This document shows, piece after piece, positions 28,360 to 37,274 of a stretch of DNA of 64,000 bases; within the stretch, counting starts at the first letter, position 1; each line of letters starts with the position of its first letter. The stretch is taken from assembly GCF_014353015.1 (NCBI RefSeq), contig NZ_CP060704.1, positions 576,001-640,000 on the forward strand, written 5' to 3'. A program made the translations under genes and the position numbers. The notes under the pieces are model-generated. The model saw only the letters and a program-made list of their open reading frames with translations. It was not told the origin of the DNA and did not search any database. The DNA comes from Chitinimonas koreensis (lineage in GTDB: Bacteria; Pseudomonadota; Gammaproteobacteria; Burkholderiales; Chitinimonadaceae).

Positions 28360-28830
28360 TCAGAGGAATCGATCCAGCAGCCGGCGCGAATGGCGATCGA
28401 GCGCATACAGGTCGCGGATCAGGAACTGGATGCCGTGGCTGTCGGCGATCAGCAGCAGGCCGCCGTGGATGCGGCGGATGTCTTCCTCGCCTTTGAGGAT
28501 GAAAGTGGTCTCGCCGCGGTCGGTGTCGACGGTCCAGTTGCTCGGCGTGGCGAAGGTCGAGACGGCGCGGATATGGCGGATCTCGGGCATGAATTCGCGG
28601 CTGGTCAGCGCTTCCTCGATCAGCGTGCGCTGCGCCGCCGGCAGCTCGGCCGGCCGGTCGATCCAGGCGAGTTCGTGGCCGTCGCGATCCATCAGCGACA
28701 GGCCCTCGTCGGGCGCGGCGATCGGAAAGGCGCGCACCGGCGTGATGCCGACGTGGGCGACGCCGTCGGCGCCGGTGAAGATCAGCCGGCCGTAGTCGTC
28801 CTGCGTGAGTTCGAAGAGAGTGATGGTCAT
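28360..28830 (-). CDS. DUF1854 protein associated with cyanophycin metabolism
   Basis: A 156-residue cytoplasmic protein with no membrane segment. It begins MTITLFELTQDDYGRLIF and contains ELAWIDRPAEL and a C-terminal ILKGEEDIRRIHGGLLLIADSHGIQFLIRDL. DUF1854 proteins are recurrently encoded with an ABC exporter and cyanophycin synthetases in Betaproteobacteria. That neighbourhood is present here: the ABC gene ends 165 bases upstream on the same strand and cphA'/cphA lie beyond. The biochemical role is unknown. Composite repeat copy B sits in the gap before it. Confidence 0.82.
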   Translation of the reverse strand: MTITLFELTQDDYGRLIFTGADGVAHVGITPVRAFPIAAPDEGLSLMDRDGHELAWIDRPAELPAAQRTLIEEALTSREFMPEIRHIRAVSTFATPSNWTVDTDRGETTFILKGEEDIRRIHGGLLLIADSHGIQFLIRDLYALDRHSRRLLDRFL

Positions 28831-28863
28831 TGCGCCAATCCTGCAGGCATTACATCCGCGTTC

Positions 28864-28961
28864 GAGCGAAGCGAGGCTGCCTCGCGGCGGCGAGGGCGGG
28901 GGAGTGGGAATCGATCGAGGGTGAGCCGATGCCCGGGAGCGCTTGGCTTTGCCGGGCGCCT
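28864..28961 (+). repeat. Composite GC-rich dispersed repeat, copy B
   Basis: It shares the block AGCGAGGCTGCCTCGCGGCG and the G-rich run with copies A and C, and ends in the hairpin GCGCTTGGCTTTGCCGGGCGC. G-T wobble pairs replace two G-C pairs of copy A, so the stem is preserved. Confidence 0.75.
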
Positions 28962-28995
28962 GCACCGGTCGGCGATCTGCTGTGAAGGTTGCAGC

Positions 28996-31257
28996 TCATG
29001 ACAGGCTCACGTCGTCGAGATCGGTATCGACGTTGCGCGCCTGCGCCTCGTGCAGGCGCCAGTAGGCGCCCTGCTGCGCGATCAGCGTGTCGTGGTCGCC
29101 CGATTCGACGATCCGGCCGCGATCCATCACCACCAGCCGGTCGGCCCGCCGCAGCGTCGACAGCCGGTGGGCGATGGCGATGGTGGTGCGGCCCTGCACC
29201 AGGTTGTCGAGCGCCTTCTGGATCTCCTTCTCGGTCTCGGTGTCGACCGAGGCGGTGGCCTCGTCGAGGATCAGGATGCGCGGGTCGATCAAGAGCGCGC
29301 GCGCGATCGAGATACGCTGGCGCTCGCCGCCCGACAGGCCCTGGCCGCGTTCGCCGACCAGCGAGTCGTAGCCTTGCGGCAGCCGCAGGATGAACTCGTG
29401 GGCATGCGCGGCGCGGGCGGCGGCGATGATCTGGGCGCGGGTGGCGTCCGGTTTGCCGTAGGCGATGTTCTCGGCGATGGTGCCGAAGAACAGGAAGGGT
29501 TCCTGAAGCACCAGGCCGATGTTGCGGCGGAAGTCGGCCACCGCGACGTTGCGGATGTCGACGCCGTCGACCCGGATGGCGCCCTCGCCGACGTCGTAGA
29601 AGCGGCAGATCAGGTTGACCAGGGTGCTCTTGCCCGAGCCGCTGTGGCCGACCAGGCCGATCATCTCGCCGGGCTTGATGTCGAGGTTGAGGCCGCGGAT
29701 CACCGCGCGGTTGCCGTAGCGGAAGCCGACGTCGCGCAGGCTGATCTCGCCGCGCACTGCCGGCAGCGCCACCGGGTTGGCCGGCTCGGGCACGTTGGAG
29801 ACGTGATCGAGGATGTCGAAGATGCGCTTGGCGCCGGCGGCGGCCTTCTGGGTGACCGAGACGATACGGCTCATCGAGTCGAGCCGGCCGTAGAAGCGGC
29901 CGATGTAGGCCAGGAAGGCGGTCAGCGTGCCGACCGTGATGTCGTGCTGCGACACCTGCCAGATGCCGAAGGCCCAGACCACCAGCAGGCCGATCTCGGT
30001 CAAGAGCGAGACAGTCGGCGAGAACAGCGACCAGACCTTGTTGAGCCGGTCGTTGATCGCCAGGTTGTGGCGGTTGGCCTCGCGGAAGCGGGCGGCTTCG
30101 CGCTGCTCCTGGGCGAAGGCCTTGACCACCCGGATGCCGGGGATGGTGTCGGCCAGCACGTTGGTGACCTCGCCCCAGACCCGGTCGATCTTCTCGAAGC
30201 CGGTACGCAGCCGGTCGCGCACCAGGTGGATCATCCAGGCGATGAAGGGCAGCGGCAGCAGCGTGACCAGCGCCAGCCAGGGATTGATCTGGAACAGGAT
30301 GATCGCGGTCATGGCGATCATCAGCACGTCGGTGATGAAGTCGAGCGCATGCAGCGACAGGAACACGCTGATGCGGTCCGATTCGGAACCGATGCGCGAC
30401 ATCAGGTCGCCCGAGCGCTTGCCGCCGAAGTATTCGAGCGACAGCTGCAGGAGGTGCTCGTAGGTGGTGGTGCGCAGGTCGGCGCTGATGCGCTCGCTGA
30501 CCAAGGCCAGGATGTAGGTCTTGGCCCAGCCGAGCGCCCACGAGGCGAGGCCCGCGCCCAGGAGGCCGCCGAGGTAGAGCGCCACGGTGGACGGCTCGAT
30601 GTGGTGGCCGTTCTGGAACGGGATCAGCACCTCGTCCATCAGCGGCATGTACAGATAGGGCGACACCAGCGTGGCGGCGGTGGCGCCGAGCATCAGCAGG
30701 AAGCCGGCCAGCAGCTGGCCGCGGTAGGGCCGGGCGAAGCGCCACAGCCGGAACAGTGTCCAGGTCGACGGCGGCGTGTGCAGCTCGCGGTCGCAGGCCG
30801 GGCAGTCGTCGTCCTCGTGCTCCAGCGGCGCCTTGCAGGTCGGGCAGCGGATCTCCTCGCGCTCGGCCGGCGGCTGGCCGGTGCGCAGCGTCGTGATCAG
30901 CGCCTCGAAGCGCTCGAGCAGCCGGATCGCGGCCGGGTTCTGGCCCAGCGTGAAGCGCCAGGCCGCCAGCCGGCGGCTGCCGTCGTATAGTTCGAGCGTG
31001 CCGACGCCGGCGTGGTCGTGGTGATGCAGCGACAGCGCGGCGTCGAGCGGCCAGGCCTGCCAGCGCGTCTCGCCGGCGGCGCGGGCCAGCAGGCGCCGGT
31101 CGGTGAGGGCCAGGAGGCCGCGGCGGAAGCGAAGTTGGTCGTCGAGGTCAACCTCGAAGCCGGTCTGGACGTTTTCGTCTGGGGCGAGTTCGGGCGCCAG
31201 CTCGGCCTGCCAGGCGTCGATCGGCGTATTGCGGACGGGAAGGGGTATGGTCGTCAT
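28996..31257 (-). CDS. Cyanophycin-associated ABC exporter (fused membrane and ATPase domains) with N-terminal zinc ribbon
   Basis: A 753-residue half-transporter. Residues 1-135 form a soluble region of unknown fold, followed by a four-cysteine zinc ribbon (C138, C141, C152, C155; CPTCKAP and CPACDREL). An ABC exporter membrane domain of six helices spans about 165-470. The ATPase domain has Walker A GLVGHSGSGKSTL (about 535), LSGGERQR and ILILDEATASVD. It homodimerises by family rule. Its gene is divergent from cphA' across a 404-base gap and upstream of the DUF1854 gene. What it moves is unknown; the link with cyanophycin rests on gene neighbourhood. The start at MTTIPLPVRN is preferred over an arginine-rich upstream extension. 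Confidence 0.88.
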   Translation of the reverse strand: MTTIPLPVRNTPIDAWQAELAPELAPDENVQTGFEVDLDDQLRFRRGLLALTDRRLLARAAGETRWQAWPLDAALSLHHHDHAGVGTLELYDGSRRLAAWRFTLGQNPAAIRLLERFEALITTLRTGQPPAEREEIRCPTCKAPLEHEDDDCPACDRELHTPPSTWTLFRLWRFARPYRGQLLAGFLLMLGATAATLVSPYLYMPLMDEVLIPFQNGHHIEPSTVALYLGGLLGAGLASWALGWAKTYILALVSERISADLRTTTYEHLLQLSLEYFGGKRSGDLMSRIGSESDRISVFLSLHALDFITDVLMIAMTAIILFQINPWLALVTLLPLPFIAWMIHLVRDRLRTGFEKIDRVWGEVTNVLADTIPGIRVVKAFAQEQREAARFREANRHNLAINDRLNKVWSLFSPTVSLLTEIGLLVVWAFGIWQVSQHDITVGTLTAFLAYIGRFYGRLDSMSRIVSVTQKAAAGAKRIFDILDHVSNVPEPANPVALPAVRGEISLRDVGFRYGNRAVIRGLNLDIKPGEMIGLVGHSGSGKSTLVNLICRFYDVGEGAIRVDGVDIRNVAVADFRRNIGLVLQEPFLFFGTIAENIAYGKPDATRAQIIAAARAAHAHEFILRLPQGYDSLVGERGQGLSGGERQRISIARALLIDPRILILDEATASVDTETEKEIQKALDNLVQGRTTIAIAHRLSTLRRADRLVVMDRGRIVESGDHDTLIAQQGAYWRLHEAQARNVDTDLDDVSLS

Positions 31258-31661
31258 TCTGCGGCGGCCGGCGGCGGGCCCGCGGAGCGGGCCGTCCGGC
31301 CTGTGTCTGTTCGGCAACCTCGATCGGAGCCACGGCCGCGCGCCGCTGCGCGCGGATGTGGAACCCATCATGGACAACCGGTTGATTTCAATGGAGCGTG
31401 TGGCGCCCGGCCTGGCCGGGCGATGCGCCGAAAGCCGGGGCGCCGAACGAATCGGTGCGTCCTAGTGCGGTCAGCGCTGAAACGCATGGCCGTGCCGGTC
31501 GGTTGACGGCGGGCACGGGGACTGTTCGTACAGGTCTATACCAAGTATAACGCGCGACCTGCGATATGCTCGGCCTCGCGGCCCGGCAAGGCCGGAACCG
31601 CTGCCGTGAACGTTGTCACAGCCTCCCTGCCGGGAGGCCGATCCAAACCTTCGGGATCAAG
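31258..31661. other. Divergent intergenic region between the ABC exporter and cphA'
   Basis: A 404-base interval without a credible gene. It holds a TATAAC -10-like element at about 31545-31550 with no convincing -35. Immediately before the cphA' start come two hairpins: GCCTCCC-TGCC-GGGAGGC at 31621-31638, and GATCC/GGATC at 31640-31658. The second would enclose the region where a ribosome site should lie. Confidence 0.5.
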
Positions 31662-33800
31662 ATGAAAAAAGACATGACCTTCCTCCGCGTCAACTACCTG
31701 CGCGGCCCCAACCTGTGGACCTACCGCCCGGTGGTCGAGGCTTGGGTCGACATCGGGGAGCTGGAGGATTTCCCGTCCAACACGCTGCCTGGCTTCTACG
31801 AACGGCTGACCGCCTGGCTGCCCGGCCTGATCGAGCACCGCTGCGGCGTCGGCGAGCGCGGCGGCTTCCTGCTGCGGCTGCGCGAAGGCACCTGGCCGGC
31901 CCACATCATGGAACACGTGGCGATCGAACTGCAGAACCTGGCCGGCCTGCAGGCGGGCTTCGGCAAGGCGCGCTCGACGCCGACGCGCGGCGTCTACAAG
32001 CTGGCCGTGCGCGCGCGCAACGAGCAGGTCGGCCGCGCCGCGGTCGAGGCCTCGCGCCAGCTGGTGATGGCCGCGATCAACGACACCGGCTACGACGTCG
32101 CCGCCGCGGTGGCCACCTTGCGCGGCCTGGTCGACGACCACCATCTCGGCCCGAGCACCGCCTGCATCGTCGACGGCGCGACCGAGCGCCGCATCCCGCA
32201 CATCCGCCTGACCGAGGGCAACCTGGTGCAACTGGGCCACGGCCGCGCCCAGCGCCGCATCTGGACCGCCGAGACCGACCAGACCAGCGCGATCGCCGAG
32301 GGCATCTCCAGCGACAAGGACCTGACCAAGCGCATCCTGGCCTCGGTCGGCGTGCCGGTGCCCGAGGGCGAGATCGTCGAGACCGCCGAGGCCGCCTGGG
32401 AAGCCGCCGAGGACATCGGCCTGCCGGTGGTGGTGAAGCCGACCGACGGCAACCATGGCCGCGGCGTGTCGATGGACCTGAAGACCCGCGAGGACGTGCT
32501 GGCGGCGTTCGAATTCGCCGCGCGCCACGGCAGCGAGGTGATGGTCGAGCGCTGCATCCCCGGCAACGAGCACCGGCTGCTGGTGGTCGGCGGCCGGGTG
32601 GTCGCCGCCGCGCGCGGCGAGACCGCCTGGGTGACCGGCGACGGCAAGGCCGACGTGCGCGCGCTGGTCGAGGCGCAGATCAACGCCGATCCGCGCCGCG
32701 GCACCACCGAAGACCACCCGCTCAACTACCTGCGCATCGACGAGGACACCGCGATTCTCAACGACCTGGCGCGCCAGGGCCTGACCCCCGATTCGATTCC
32801 CGCCGACGGCCGCCGCGTGCTGATCCAGCGCAACGGCAACGTCGCCATCGACTGCACCGACGCGGTCCATCCCGACGTGGCCGCGCTGGTCGGCCTGGCC
32901 GCGCGCGCGGTCGGGCTCGACATCGCCGGCATCGACGTGGTGGCCGAGGACATCGGCAAGCCGCTCGAGGCGCAGGGCGGCGCGGTGGTCGAGGTGAACG
33001 CCGGGCCGGGCCTGCTGATGCACCTGAAGCCGGCCAACGGCCCGGGCCGGCCGGTCGGCCGCGCCATCGTCGACCACCTGTTCCCCGACGGCGAGTCGGG
33101 CCGCATCCCGCTGGTCGGCGTCACCGGCAGCCGCGGCACCACCCGCGTCGCCCGGCTGGCGGCCGCGCTGCTGGGCATGGCCGGCCGCCACGTCGGCCTG
33201 GCCAACCGCGACGGCCTGTTCCTCGAACGGCGCCGCATCGACGCCGGCGACGGCACCCGCTGGGAGGCCGGCCAGCGCCTGCTGATCAACCGCAGCATCG
33301 ACTGCGCGGTGTTCGAGCACAGCGCCGAGCGCATCCTCGACGAGGGCCTGGTCTACGACCGCTGCGCGGTCGGCGTGGTGACCGACAGCGAGGGCCTGGC
33401 CATGCTGGCGCCCTGGCACATCGCCGAGCCCGAGCACCTGTACAACGTGCTGCGCACCCAGGTCGACGTGGTGCAGGACGACGGCGCGGCGGTGCTGCAC
33501 GCGGCCGATCCGCAGCTGGTGGAGATGGCCGGGCTGTGCGACGGCGCGGTGATCCTGTACGCGCTCGACGGCACGCTGCCGGCGCTGGCCGAGCACCGCG
33601 CCGGCGGCGGCCGTGCGCTGTTCGCGCGCGACGGCCAGATCGTGCTGGCGCGCGGCGAGGTCGAGCAGTGGATCGCGCCGCTGCCGGCCGGCCTCGACGC
33701 CGTCGACGCGGCCGGCACGCTGGCGGCGGTTGCGGTGGCGGTGCACTTCGGCGCGGTGGTCGAGATGATCGCCGCCGGCCTCGAAGCCTATAACGACTGA
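31662..33800 (+). CDS. cphA': Cyanophycin synthetase-like protein CphA' with degenerate Mur-ligase P-loop
   Basis: A 712-residue cyanophycin synthetase-family protein. The N-terminal domain (about 1-160) opens FLRVNYLRGPNLWTYRPVVE. The ATP-grasp domain (about 220-480) keeps LPVVVKPTDGNHGRGV and VVEVNAGPGLLMHL. The C-terminal Mur-ligase-like domain is short, and its nucleotide loop reads GSRGTTR (about 489-495) instead of GTNGKTTT, so the lysine is lost. It probably catalyses only the ATP-grasp half reaction or joins dipeptides; this is inference. An ATG at 31674 is an alternative start. cphA follows after 123 bases. Confidence 0.88.
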   Translation: MKKDMTFLRVNYLRGPNLWTYRPVVEAWVDIGELEDFPSNTLPGFYERLTAWLPGLIEHRCGVGERGGFLLRLREGTWPAHIMEHVAIELQNLAGLQAGFGKARSTPTRGVYKLAVRARNEQVGRAAVEASRQLVMAAINDTGYDVAAAVATLRGLVDDHHLGPSTACIVDGATERRIPHIRLTEGNLVQLGHGRAQRRIWTAETDQTSAIAEGISSDKDLTKRILASVGVPVPEGEIVETAEAAWEAAEDIGLPVVVKPTDGNHGRGVSMDLKTREDVLAAFEFAARHGSEVMVERCIPGNEHRLLVVGGRVVAAARGETAWVTGDGKADVRALVEAQINADPRRGTTEDHPLNYLRIDEDTAILNDLARQGLTPDSIPADGRRVLIQRNGNVAIDCTDAVHPDVAALVGLAARAVGLDIAGIDVVAEDIGKPLEAQGGAVVEVNAGPGLLMHLKPANGPGRPVGRAIVDHLFPDGESGRIPLVGVTGSRGTTRVARLAAALLGMAGRHVGLANRDGLFLERRRIDAGDGTRWEAGQRLLINRSIDCAVFEHSAERILDEGLVYDRCAVGVVTDSEGLAMLAPWHIAEPEHLYNVLRTQVDVVQDDGAAVLHAADPQLVEMAGLCDGAVILYALDGTLPALAEHRAGGGRALFARDGQIVLARGEVEQWIAPLPAGLDAVDAAGTLAAVAVAVHFGAVVEMIAAGLEAYND

Positions 33801-33923
33801 TCCCGGCCGCGCCCGATCCCGGCCGATCTGCCGGTAGCGGGCCGCGACCCGGCGGCCCGACATGGAATGAACCGCTGCCCGGAGCGAAGCGCTGCCGGGC
33901 GGCCCCAGCGAGAGATAGCACTG

Positions 33924-36494
33924 ATGGAAGTTTCCCGAATCCGCGCCCTGCGCGGCCCGAACCTGTGGAGCCGCCACACCGCGATTGAAGCCATCGTGAC
34001 CTGCAGCGAGCCCGAGTGCACGCTCGACCGCCTGCCCGGCTTCGAGACCCGGCTGCGCGCGCGCTTCCCCGAGCTGCTGCCGCTGAGCGCGATCCGCCAC
34101 GAGGACGCCGTGTCGCTGGCGCACGCGCTCGAATTCGCCGCGCTCGGCCTGCAGGAGCAGGCCGGTTGCCCGGTGACCTTCAGCCGCACCACCCAGACCA
34201 TCGAGCCCGGCGTCTACCAGGTGGTGGTCGAGTACAGCGAGGAAGCGGTCGGCCGGCTGGCGCTGGAGCGGGCCGAGGCGCTGATCCGCGCGGCGCTCGA
34301 CGATGCGCCGTTCGACCTGGCCGGCGCGCTCAAGGCGCTGCGCGACCTCGACGAGGACGAGCGGCTCGGGCCGAGCACCGGCGCCATCGTCGACGCCGCG
34401 GTGGCGCGCGGCATCCCGTTCCGCCGGCTGACCCAGGGCAGCCTGGTGCAGTTCGGCTGGGGCAGCAAGCAGCGCCGCATCCAGGCGGCCGAGATCGACA
34501 GTACCAGCGCGATCGCCGAATCGATCGCGCAGGACAAGGAACTGAGCAAGCGGCTGCTGCATGCCGCCGGCGTGCCGGTGCCGATCGGCCGGCCGGTGAA
34601 GGACGCCGACGACGCCTGGGCGGCGGCGCTCGAGATCGGCCTGCCGGTGGTGGTGAAGCCGCAGGACGGCAACCAGGGCAAGGGCGTGACGGTGAACATC
34701 GTCAGCCGCGAGCACATGGAGATCGCCTACCGGGCGGCCAGCGAGTTCCGCGACGACGTGATGGTCGAGCGCTACCTGCCGGGCCACGACTTCCGCCTCC
34801 TGGTGGTCGGCGACCGGCTGGTGGCCGCCGCCCGGCGCGATCCGCCGCACGTGATCGGCGACGGCGTGCACAGCGTGCGCGAGCTGGTCGACGCGGTGAA
34901 CCGCGACCCGCGCCGCGGCGAGGGCCATGCCACCTCGCTGACCAAGATCCGCTTCGACGACATCGCGCTGGCGCGGCTGGCGATCCAGGGCCTCGACGCC
35001 GACTCGGTGCCCGAGCCGGGCCGCCGCGTGGTGCTGCGCAACAACGCCAACCTGTCGACCGGCGGCACCGCCACCGACGTGACCGACGACGTGCATCCCG
35101 AGGTCGCCGCGCGCGCGGTCGATGCGGCGCGCATGGTCGGGCTCGACATCTGCGGCGTCGACGTGGTGTGCGACAGCGTGCTGCGGCCGCTGGAGGAGCA
35201 GGGCGGCGGCATCGTCGAGGTGAACGCCGCGCCGGGCCTGCGCATGCACCTGTCGCCGTCGTTCGGCAAGGGCCGGCCGATCGGCGACGCGATCGTGGAC
35301 ACCATCTACCCGGCCGGCGACGACGGCCGCATCCCGGTGGTGGCGGTGACCGGCACCAACGGCAAGACCACCACGGTGCGGCTGATCTCGCACCTCTTGG
35401 CGCAGAGCGGCCTCACCGTCGGCATGACCAATACCGACGGCGTCTACGTCGGCGGCCGCCGCACCGACAGCGGCGACTGCAGCGGCCCGCGCAGCGCGCG
35501 CAACGTGCTGATGCACCCGGACGTCGACGCCGCGGTGTTCGAGACCGCGCGCGGCGGCCTCTTGCGCGAGGGCCTGGCGTTCGACCGCTGCAAGGTGGCG
35601 GTGGTGACCAATATCGGCATGGGCGACCACCTGGGCCTCAACTTCATCACCACGCTGGAGGACCTGGCGGTGCTCAAGCGGGTGATCGTGCAGAACGTCG
35701 CGACCGACGGCTATGCGGTGCTCAACGCGGCCGACCCGGTGGTGGCCGCGATGGCGGCCAACTGCCCGGGCCAGGTGATCTTCTTCGCCGCCGATCCGCA
35801 CCTGCCGGTGATGGCCGCCCAGCGCGCCCAAGGCCGCCGGGTGGTCTACATCGAGGATGGCGCCGTGGTGGCGGCGGAAGGCGAGCACAAGCACCGCATC
35901 CCGCTGTCTGCGATCCCGCTGACGCGCGACGGCACCATCAGCTTCCAGGTCGAGAACGTGATGGCCTCGCTGGCGGCCGCCTGGGCGCTCGGCCTCGACT
36001 GGGCCGTGGTGGCGGGCGGGCTGGCCGGTTTCGCCAGCGACGCCGGCAACGCGCCGGGCCGCTTCAACGTGTTCGACTACCGCGGCGCCACGCTGATCGC
36101 CGACTACGGTCACAACCCGGACGCGATGATCGCGCTGGTGCGCGCGGTCGAGGCGATGCCGGCCAGCCGCCGCTCGGTGGTGATCAGCGGCGCCGGCGAC
36201 CGCCGCGACGAGGACATCCGCGAGCAGACCCGCATCCTCGGCGCCGCCTTCGACACGGTGCTGCTGTACCAGGACGCCTGCCAGCGCGGCCGCGAGGACG
36301 GCGAGGTGGTGGCCTTGCTGCGCGAAGGTTTGGCGGGCGCGGCGCGGACCAGCGAGGTCGAGGAGATCCAGGGCGAGTTCGTCGCCATCGACCGCGCGCT
36401 GGAACGCATCCGGCCGGGCGAGCTGTGCCTGATCCTGGTCGACCAGGTGGAGGAAGCGCTGGAGCATATTGCACGGCGGGTGGCGGAAGGCTGA
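33924..36494 (+). CDS. cphA: Cyanophycin synthetase CphA
   Basis: Builds the arginine-aspartate storage polymer without ribosomes. The protein has 856 residues: the N-terminal domain starts MEVSRIRALRGPNLWSRHTA, the ATP-grasp domain (about 215-475) contains LPVVVKPQDGNQGKGVTV and IVEVNAAPGLRMHLSP, and the Mur-ligase domain has an intact P-loop GTNGKTTT (477-484). TARGGLLREGLAFDRC and DYGHNPDAM follow. The ATP-grasp domain adds Asp to the backbone and the Mur domain adds Arg in the known enzymes. It is paired with cphA', as in other Betaproteobacteria. No cyanophycinase gene is in the window. Confidence 0.95.
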   Translation: MEVSRIRALRGPNLWSRHTAIEAIVTCSEPECTLDRLPGFETRLRARFPELLPLSAIRHEDAVSLAHALEFAALGLQEQAGCPVTFSRTTQTIEPGVYQVVVEYSEEAVGRLALERAEALIRAALDDAPFDLAGALKALRDLDEDERLGPSTGAIVDAAVARGIPFRRLTQGSLVQFGWGSKQRRIQAAEIDSTSAIAESIAQDKELSKRLLHAAGVPVPIGRPVKDADDAWAAALEIGLPVVVKPQDGNQGKGVTVNIVSREHMEIAYRAASEFRDDVMVERYLPGHDFRLLVVGDRLVAAARRDPPHVIGDGVHSVRELVDAVNRDPRRGEGHATSLTKIRFDDIALARLAIQGLDADSVPEPGRRVVLRNNANLSTGGTATDVTDDVHPEVAARAVDAARMVGLDICGVDVVCDSVLRPLEEQGGGIVEVNAAPGLRMHLSPSFGKGRPIGDAIVDTIYPAGDDGRIPVVAVTGTNGKTTTVRLISHLLAQSGLTVGMTNTDGVYVGGRRTDSGDCSGPRSARNVLMHPDVDAAVFETARGGLLREGLAFDRCKVAVVTNIGMGDHLGLNFITTLEDLAVLKRVIVQNVATDGYAVLNAADPVVAAMAANCPGQVIFFAADPHLPVMAAQRAQGRRVVYIEDGAVVAAEGEHKHRIPLSAIPLTRDGTISFQVENVMASLAAAWALGLDWAVVAGGLAGFASDAGNAPGRFNVFDYRGATLIADYGHNPDAMIALVRAVEAMPASRRSVVISGAGDRRDEDIREQTRILGAAFDTVLLYQDACQRGREDGEVVALLREGLAGAARTSEVEEIQGEFVAIDRALERIRPGELCLILVDQVEEALEHIARRVAEG

Positions 36495-36498
36495 GAGG

Positions 36499-36703
36499 CA
36501 CGTGAAACGTGAAATGTGAAACGTGAGAACCCCATCCCCACCCCGGCCCTCCCCTTGAAGGGGAGGGAGTCCGTGCAGTGACGGGATCAAGGTGGATGAA
36601 GATCGCCGACGGCGGCGATCGATGCGACCTGCTCCTCCCCCTTCAAGGGGGAGGCTGGGAGGGGGGCCACCTTTCACGTTTCACCTTTCACATTTCACCG
36701 CCT
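36499..36703. repeat. Large nested intergenic palindrome between cphA and nudJ
   Basis: The outer arms are versions of CGTGAAACGTGAAATGTGAA and its complement TTTCACGTTTCACCTTTCAC. The inner arms are CCCTCCCCTTGAAGGGGAGG-type and CCTCCCCCTTCAAGGGGGAG-type palindromes. A related GTGAAACGTGAAATG string occurs at about 44868. No gene is visible in the 36495-36752 gap. Confidence 0.75.
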
Positions 36704-36752
36704 CATCAGTCAGACGCCTAAAATGACGCCCCCTTCCCCGGCTCCATCCCCC

Positions 36753-37274
36753 ATGTCCGCCTCCATCTGGAAACCCAATGCCACGGTCGCCCTCGTCGTC
36801 GAGCATGCCGGCCGCTACCTGCTGGTCGAAGAGCACACCGACCAAGGCCTGCGCTTCAACCAGCCGGCCGGCCACCTCGATCCGGGCGAGTCGCTGCTGG
36901 CCGCCTGCGTGCGCGAGGGCTACGAGGAGACCGGCTACGCGATCGAGCCGCAGGCGCTGGTCGGCATCTACCAATGGTCGCCGCCGGCCGGCGGCGACCT
37001 GACCTATCTGCGCTTCGCCTACGCCGGCCGCGTCGACGAGGCCGCTTCGGTCGCGCCGGCCGGCGTCACGGTCGAGCGCCACGACGCCGCCGACCTGCCG
37101 GCCGGCGCCGCGCGCGCCCACCTCGACGACGGCATCGTGCGCGCGGTCTGGCTCGACTACGACGCCGTGCTGGCCTGCCGCGAGCGCCACCGCAGCCCGC
37201 TGGTGCTGCAGTGCATCGACGACTACCGCGCCGGCCGCCGCTTCCCGCTCGACCTGGTACGCCACCATGACTGA
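36753..37274 (+). CDS. nudJ: Nudix hydrolase NudJ-like
   Basis: A 173-residue Nudix protein starting MSASIWKPNATVALVVEHAG. The Nudix box is GHLDPGESLLAACVREGYEE followed by TGY (about 46-68). It fits the Nudix pattern except that the residue after RE is Gly rather than a large aliphatic. In enterics NudJ (YmfB) releases phosphate from HMP-PP and other nucleotides and sits upstream of mnmA; the same adjacency occurs here, with an 8-base overlap. The start could be 36723, ten residues earlier. Confidence 0.88.
   Translation: MSASIWKPNATVALVVEHAGRYLLVEEHTDQGLRFNQPAGHLDPGESLLAACVREGYEETGYAIEPQALVGIYQWSPPAGGDLTYLRFAYAGRVDEAASVAPAGVTVERHDAADLPAGAARAHLDDGIVRAVWLDYDAVLACRERHRSPLVLQCIDDYRAGRRFPLDLVRHHD

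Noticed and set aside
31536..36677. A very long open frame (over 1,700 codons) antisense to cphA' and cphA
   Set aside because: It mirrors the cyanophycin synthetase codons; the translation is His/Arg/Asp/Val-rich without motifs, as expected from GC-rich third positions. Similar antisense frames over the TonB receptor (14006-16693) and xerD/yebC (7390-9840) were dropped for the same reason.
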